NCBI GenBank assembly: GCA_030673995.1
Contig: DAOUYU010000076.1
Location: 1-8,110 of the forward strand
Direction of reading: 5' to 3'
DNA: 8,110 nucleotides
Source: Candidatus Aminicenantota bacterium
GTDB lineage: Bacteria; Acidobacteriota; Aminicenantia; Aminicenantales; Aminicenantaceae
The position numbers and the translations under genes were made by a program. The first letter of the stretch is position 1, and every line of letters starts with the position of its first letter. The notes under the pieces are model-generated. The model did no database searches. It was not told where the DNA came from and saw only the letters and a list, made by a program, of their open reading frames with translations. Shown in pieces: positions 5,316 through 8,110 of this stretch.

Positions 5316-6914
5316 ATGGCTGACATCATTCTTCTCAACGGTGCCATCTGGACGGTCGATCCGGATCAGCCCTGGGCAGAAGCCCTGGCTGTTGTAGGAA
5401 ATAAGATCGTTGAAAAGGGTTCCTCCAAACAGATTAAAAAGAAAATCGGTGATAAGACACAGGTTTTCGATTTAAAAGGAGATTTTGTCCTTCCCGGTTT
5501 CATCGACAGCCATACTCATTTTTTGAGTGGAGGGTTTTCTCTTTTGAGCATTCAATTGAGAGATGTGAACAGCCGTGAGGAATTTACAGCCAGAATAAGA
5601 GACAAAGTAAAGGAAATGGAGAAAGGAGAGTGGATTCTCAACGGCGACTGGGACCATCAGCAGTTTAACCCTCCGGAGCTCCCAAAAAAGGAATGGATCG
5701 ATGCGGTCACTCCAAAAAATCCAATTTGTGTCAACCGCCATGATGGTCATATGGTTCTTGCCAACAGCCTGGCTTTGCGCCTTGCCGGGATCACTCAGAG
5801 TACTCCCTCTCCCGGGGGAGGAGAAATCCTCAAAGACCCGAAGACAGGGGAGCCGACGGGGATTCTGAAAGATGCCGCCATGGATCTTGTCAGGAGATGC
5901 ATTCCGGAACCTTCTCTCAAGGAAAGGATGAAGGCCGCAGAGGTCGCTCTGAAACATGCTGCTGAAAAGGGTGTAACGTCAGTCCATGATATGGCTTCTG
6001 CTTCTGACCTTGAGGTTTATCAGGAGCTTCTGAAAGCTGGTAAACTCACAGCCCGTGTGAATGTCTATATACAGATACCCGAGATTGACCTTTTCTCCAG
6101 TCTAAAGCAACGAATTTCTTCCGGTGATAATCTTTTAAAGATAGGTGGATTAAAAGGGTTTGTTGACGGGTCGCTGGGATCGTCGACGGCTTTGTTTTTC
6201 GAACCCTATACTGATAATCCCGCAAAGAGAGGGCTGCTTCACTCCCATATGTTACCTGAAGGCATCATGGAGAGCAGGATCATGAAGGCCGATAGCGCCG
6301 GGCTTCAAGTTGCTATTCATGCTATCGGAGATAGGGCCAATAACATGATCCTCGATATTTTTGAAAAGGTGATAGCACGGGGCGGACAAAGAGACAGGCG
6401 CTGGAGGATTGAGCATGCTCAACATCTTCTTCCCGGGGATATTGAACGGATGGCCCGGCTTGGCATCATTGCGTCTGTTCAACCCTTTCATGCCGCAGAT
6501 GACGGCAGGTGGGCAGAAAGGAAGATAGGCAAGGAAAGGTGCAGGCACACCTACGCCTTTAAATCCCTCCTGGATGAAGGAGCTGTGCTGGCCTGTGGTT
6601 CGGATTGGACAGTTGCTCCCCTGGATCCACTGACTGGGATTTATGCGGCGGTAACACGCCGGACAACGGATGGCGGAAATCCTGAAGGCTGGTTCCCTGA
6701 ACAGAAAATTTCCATGGAGGAGGCCGTTAAGGCTTATACGCTGAATGGAGCCTACGCAGAGTTTTCCGAACACATCAAAGGTTCCATAGAAAAGGGGAAA
6801 TTGGCTGACCTTGTTGTGCTCAGCAGGAATATATTTGAGATCCCGCCTGAAGACATTCCAAAAACTGAAGTCAAAATAACCATCTTTAACGGAAGAGCCC
6901 TTTACAGGAAATAG
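5316..6914 (+). CDS. YtcJ-type amidohydrolase (amidohydrolase family 3)
   Basis: Starting at ATG 5316 the protein has 532 residues (MADIILLNGAIWTVD), the usual family length and opening. A TTG nine bases upstream would add three residues but has no RBS. Features in order: small N-terminal beta-sandwich (1-55), GFIDSHTH metal motif (H66, H68), NRHDGHMV (H142, H145), SVHDMAS (H224), LKGFVDGSLGSSTA (280-291), AIHAIGDRA (H335), RIEHAQHL (H367, H370) and the metal Asp in ACGSDWTV (D430). The C-terminal IEKGKLADLVVLS returns to the sandwich. All expected catalytic positions are present, so it should be an active metal-dependent amide or C-N bond hydrolase; the substrate of this family is generally unpredictable. 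It lies 17 nt after the MBL gene and 9 nt before the exchanger, so is surely co-transcribed. The intergenic space also holds a 7-codon ORF (5300-5323) overlapping this start, probably by chance. It ends with TAG. Confidence 0.93.
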   Translation: MADIILLNGAIWTVDPDQPWAEALAVVGNKIVEKGSSKQIKKKIGDKTQVFDLKGDFVLPGFIDSHTHFLSGGFSLLSIQLRDVNSREEFTARIRDKVKEMEKGEWILNGDWDHQQFNPPELPKKEWIDAVTPKNPICVNRHDGHMVLANSLALRLAGITQSTPSPGGGEILKDPKTGEPTGILKDAAMDLVRRCIPEPSLKERMKAAEVALKHAAEKGVTSVHDMASASDLEVYQELLKAGKLTARVNVYIQIPEIDLFSSLKQRISSGDNLLKIGGLKGFVDGSLGSSTALFFEPYTDNPAKRGLLHSHMLPEGIMESRIMKADSAGLQVAIHAIGDRANNMILDIFEKVIARGGQRDRRWRIEHAQHLLPGDIERMARLGIIASVQPFHAADDGRWAERKIGKERCRHTYAFKSLLDEGAVLACGSDWTVAPLDPLTGIYAAVTRRTTDGGNPEGWFPEQKISMEEAVKAYTLNGAYAEFSEHIKGSIEKGKLADLVVLSRNIFEIPPEDIPKTEVKITIFNGRALYRK

Positions 6915-6923
6915 TGTGTTTCG

Positions 6924-7907
6924 ATGATCTATCTTTATTTTGGAGCATTGATTATCTCTTTTGCCATTTTATTTAAAGCTGCGGATTTTTTTGTCAAAGG
7001 TGCATCAGGGGTAGCCAGAGCACTGGACATTCCAAAATTAATCGTTGGTATAGTGCTGGTGGGCATGGCTACAACGGCTCCCGAATTTGGAGCTTCGGTC
7101 ATTGCTGCCTTTCGGAAACATTCAGAGATTGCACTGGGTAATGCTATCGGTTCTGTGATTTGTGATGATGGAATTGCCCTTGGCCTGGCAGCGATTCTGG
7201 CTCCTGTTGCAATCACTATCAACTGCAGAATCTTAAAGAAAGTCGGCCTTTTTCTTCTCTCCGTTGATATTCTTGCTTATCTTCTGGCAAGAAACGGCAC
7301 GATCGGCCGTGCTGAAGGGATGGTTTTCCTCGTTATTTTATGTATTTATTTTGTATTCATTATCAAAAGTCAGAGAGCCAGCCTCAAATTAAAGAATCAG
7401 GACACAGATCATGAAAGTGAGAAAAGCAGGAATCTCAACAAGGCGAAAAAAGCTCTATTGAAGAGATCGGTCTATTTTTTTCTTGGAGGGCTTACGGGGG
7501 TCTTCATTACCTGCTGGATTGTTGTCGAGGCATCCATTCGCATCGCTGAATATCTCTCTGTTTCCGAGGCGATCATCGGGTCGACCATCATTGCCATCGG
7601 GACTTCTCTTCCTGAAATAAGCACCTGTATAACCGCAGCCCTGAGAAGAGAAGGGGAGATTGCAGTGGGCAATATCCTCGGTGCGGATATCCTCAACATT
7701 CTGTGGATCATAGGTTTTGCCTCCGTTGTTAATCCGATAAAGGTTGGAGTGGACTTCATCAACTTCATATTTCCTTTTATGATCTTGATAGTAGTTGTCA
7801 TGCTTGTGTCCATGAGAATCGGGTGCCGGTTGGGAAAGATAAAGGGTTTTGTGCTTTTAGGACTCTATCTGGTTTACCTCACTTTGACCCTTATATTTTT
7901 TACCTGA
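6924..7907 (+). CDS. Na+/Ca2+ exchanger-family (CaCA, YrbG-like) membrane antiporter
   Basis: This is a 327-residue inner-membrane protein with about ten hydrophobic segments in two inverted halves, separated by a charged loop (about 150-180, KSQRASLKLKNQDTDHESEK). The first alpha repeat is GMATTAPEFGASVIAA...EIALGNAIGS (47-77) with E54 and N73, followed by VICDDGIALG; the second is AIGTSLPEISTCITAA...EIAVGNILGADILNILWIIG (224-264) with E231, N250 and D255. These Glu and Asn/Asp residues form the ion-binding site of the family, so cation/proton or Na+/Ca2+ antiport is expected. The first repeat is divergent after GS (ICDDGIALG in place of NIFNILLVLG), while the second is close to canonical. 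Length fits bacterial YrbG-like proteins (about 320). The start lies 9 nt after the amidohydrolase stop without a clear Shine-Dalgarno, consistent with translation coupled to the gene before it. Transported ion not determined. Confidence 0.92.
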   Translation: MIYLYFGALIISFAILFKAADFFVKGASGVARALDIPKLIVGIVLVGMATTAPEFGASVIAAFRKHSEIALGNAIGSVICDDGIALGLAAILAPVAITINCRILKKVGLFLLSVDILAYLLARNGTIGRAEGMVFLVILCIYFVFIIKSQRASLKLKNQDTDHESEKSRNLNKAKKALLKRSVYFFLGGLTGVFITCWIVVEASIRIAEYLSVSEAIIGSTIIAIGTSLPEISTCITAALRREGEIAVGNILGADILNILWIIGFASVVNPIKVGVDFINFIFPFMILIVVVMLVSMRIGCRLGKIKGFVLLGLYLVYLTLTLIFFT

Positions 7908-8006
7908 ATCGAAATCCTTCAATTTGATATTTTTTTTCTGATATTGTTGCCCTGGTAAGATTATCCTGCTAATATAGTCTGTCCTTTTCAGGCGCAGGAG
8001 CAAGGG

Positions 8007-8063
8007 ATGAATGCAGGCGTTATAAACGAAAGCTTCTATCAAGATATATTCTCTTTTTTATAA
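8007..8063 (+). CDS. Possible 18-codon leader ORF
   Basis: An ATG at 8007, with AGGAG at 7996-8000 and 6 nt of spacing, opens a frame for MNAGVINESFYQDIFSFL that ends in TAA at 8061-8063. The Shine-Dalgarno is better than those of two of the long genes here. It lies just before the next gene's own RBS, as a leader peptide or upstream ORF would. There is no other evidence of coding and no attenuator-type hairpin is evident. Confidence 0.25.
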   Translation: MNAGVINESFYQDIFSFL

Positions 8064-8086
8064 AGGATGCTTGTTTTTATAAAGGA
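8055..8086 (+). repeat. 13-nt direct repeat TTTTTATAAAGGA before the last gene
   Basis: TTTTTATAAAGGA occurs at 8055-8067 and 8074-8086, 19 nt apart. The second copy supplies the AAAGGA part of the Shine-Dalgarno of the gene at 8095; both copies contain a TATAAA that could act as a -10 element. The remaining sequence between 7908 and 8006 shows no gene or clear terminator. Confidence 0.5.
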
Positions 8087-8094
8087 AGCACGAT

Positions 8095-8110
8095 ATGGAA
8101 AAGATTCTTA
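8095..8110 (+). CDS. Start of a gene running off the right edge
   Basis: An ATG at 8095 follows GGAAG (8084-8088) with 6 nt of spacing, and the first five codons read MEKIL. The quality of the RBS and the 187-nt gap after the exchanger suggest a new gene, perhaps with its own promoter. Nothing can be said about the product from five residues. Confidence 0.55.

Noticed and set aside
5472..5957. 161-codon minus-strand frame inside the amidohydrolase gene, and a similar 173-codon frame at 6252-6773
   Set aside because: Both lie entirely opposite a gene with all family motifs, show no recognisable domain, and have the composition expected of a shadow frame.

Overview
The window looks like a piece of a bacterial chromosome of moderate to low GC from the Acidobacteriota / Candidatus Aminicenantes neighbourhood. 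This placement is an inference. It rests on a protein of the 'VWFA-related' family that is abundant in Acidobacteriota, a sulfatase-fold protein fused to TPRs, and an exported CBM9/DOMON-like protein with a Gly/Arg-rich tail. All the genes read as bacterial, with Shine-Dalgarno sites, Sec signal peptides and sigma70-like promoters.

Layout. The left half is on the minus strand. Read from its promoter side, it holds (i) a VWFA-related secreted protein gene (4138 to 2892) broken by two single-base frameshifts and one in-frame TAG, (ii) a 248-bp element with 17-bp perfect terminal inverted repeats (2638-2885) lying 6 bp beyond that gene's stop codon, (iii) an exported CBM9/DOMON-like protein (2504-1659) with its own good promoter and RBS, and (iv) an exported sulfatase/phosphotransferase-fold protein with C-terminal TPRs (1636 to beyond the left edge). 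Items iii and iv are probably one transcription unit.

The divergent intergenic region (4139-4521) is filled by nested direct and inverted repeats built on GGGGTCAAA and GGGGACAG words, including a near-perfect hairpin of about 52 nt. It also carries outward promoter candidates on both sides.

The right half is on the plus strand and forms a compact three-gene operon: an RNase Z-like metallo-beta-lactamase-fold hydrolase (4522-5298), a YtcJ-type amidohydrolase (5316-6914), and a Na+/Ca2+-exchanger-family membrane protein (6924-7907). The gaps are 17 and 9 nt. After 187 nt that hold a possible 18-codon leader ORF and a 13-nt direct repeat, another gene begins at 8095 and runs off the right edge.

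The left-hand genes all encode exported proteins, while the right-hand operon encodes two apparently cytoplasmic metal-dependent hydrolases and a cation antiporter. No complete new system is evident. The most unusual items are the TIR-bounded element, the repeat array, the multiply broken VWFA gene and the Thr at the catalytic position of the sulfatase-like protein.
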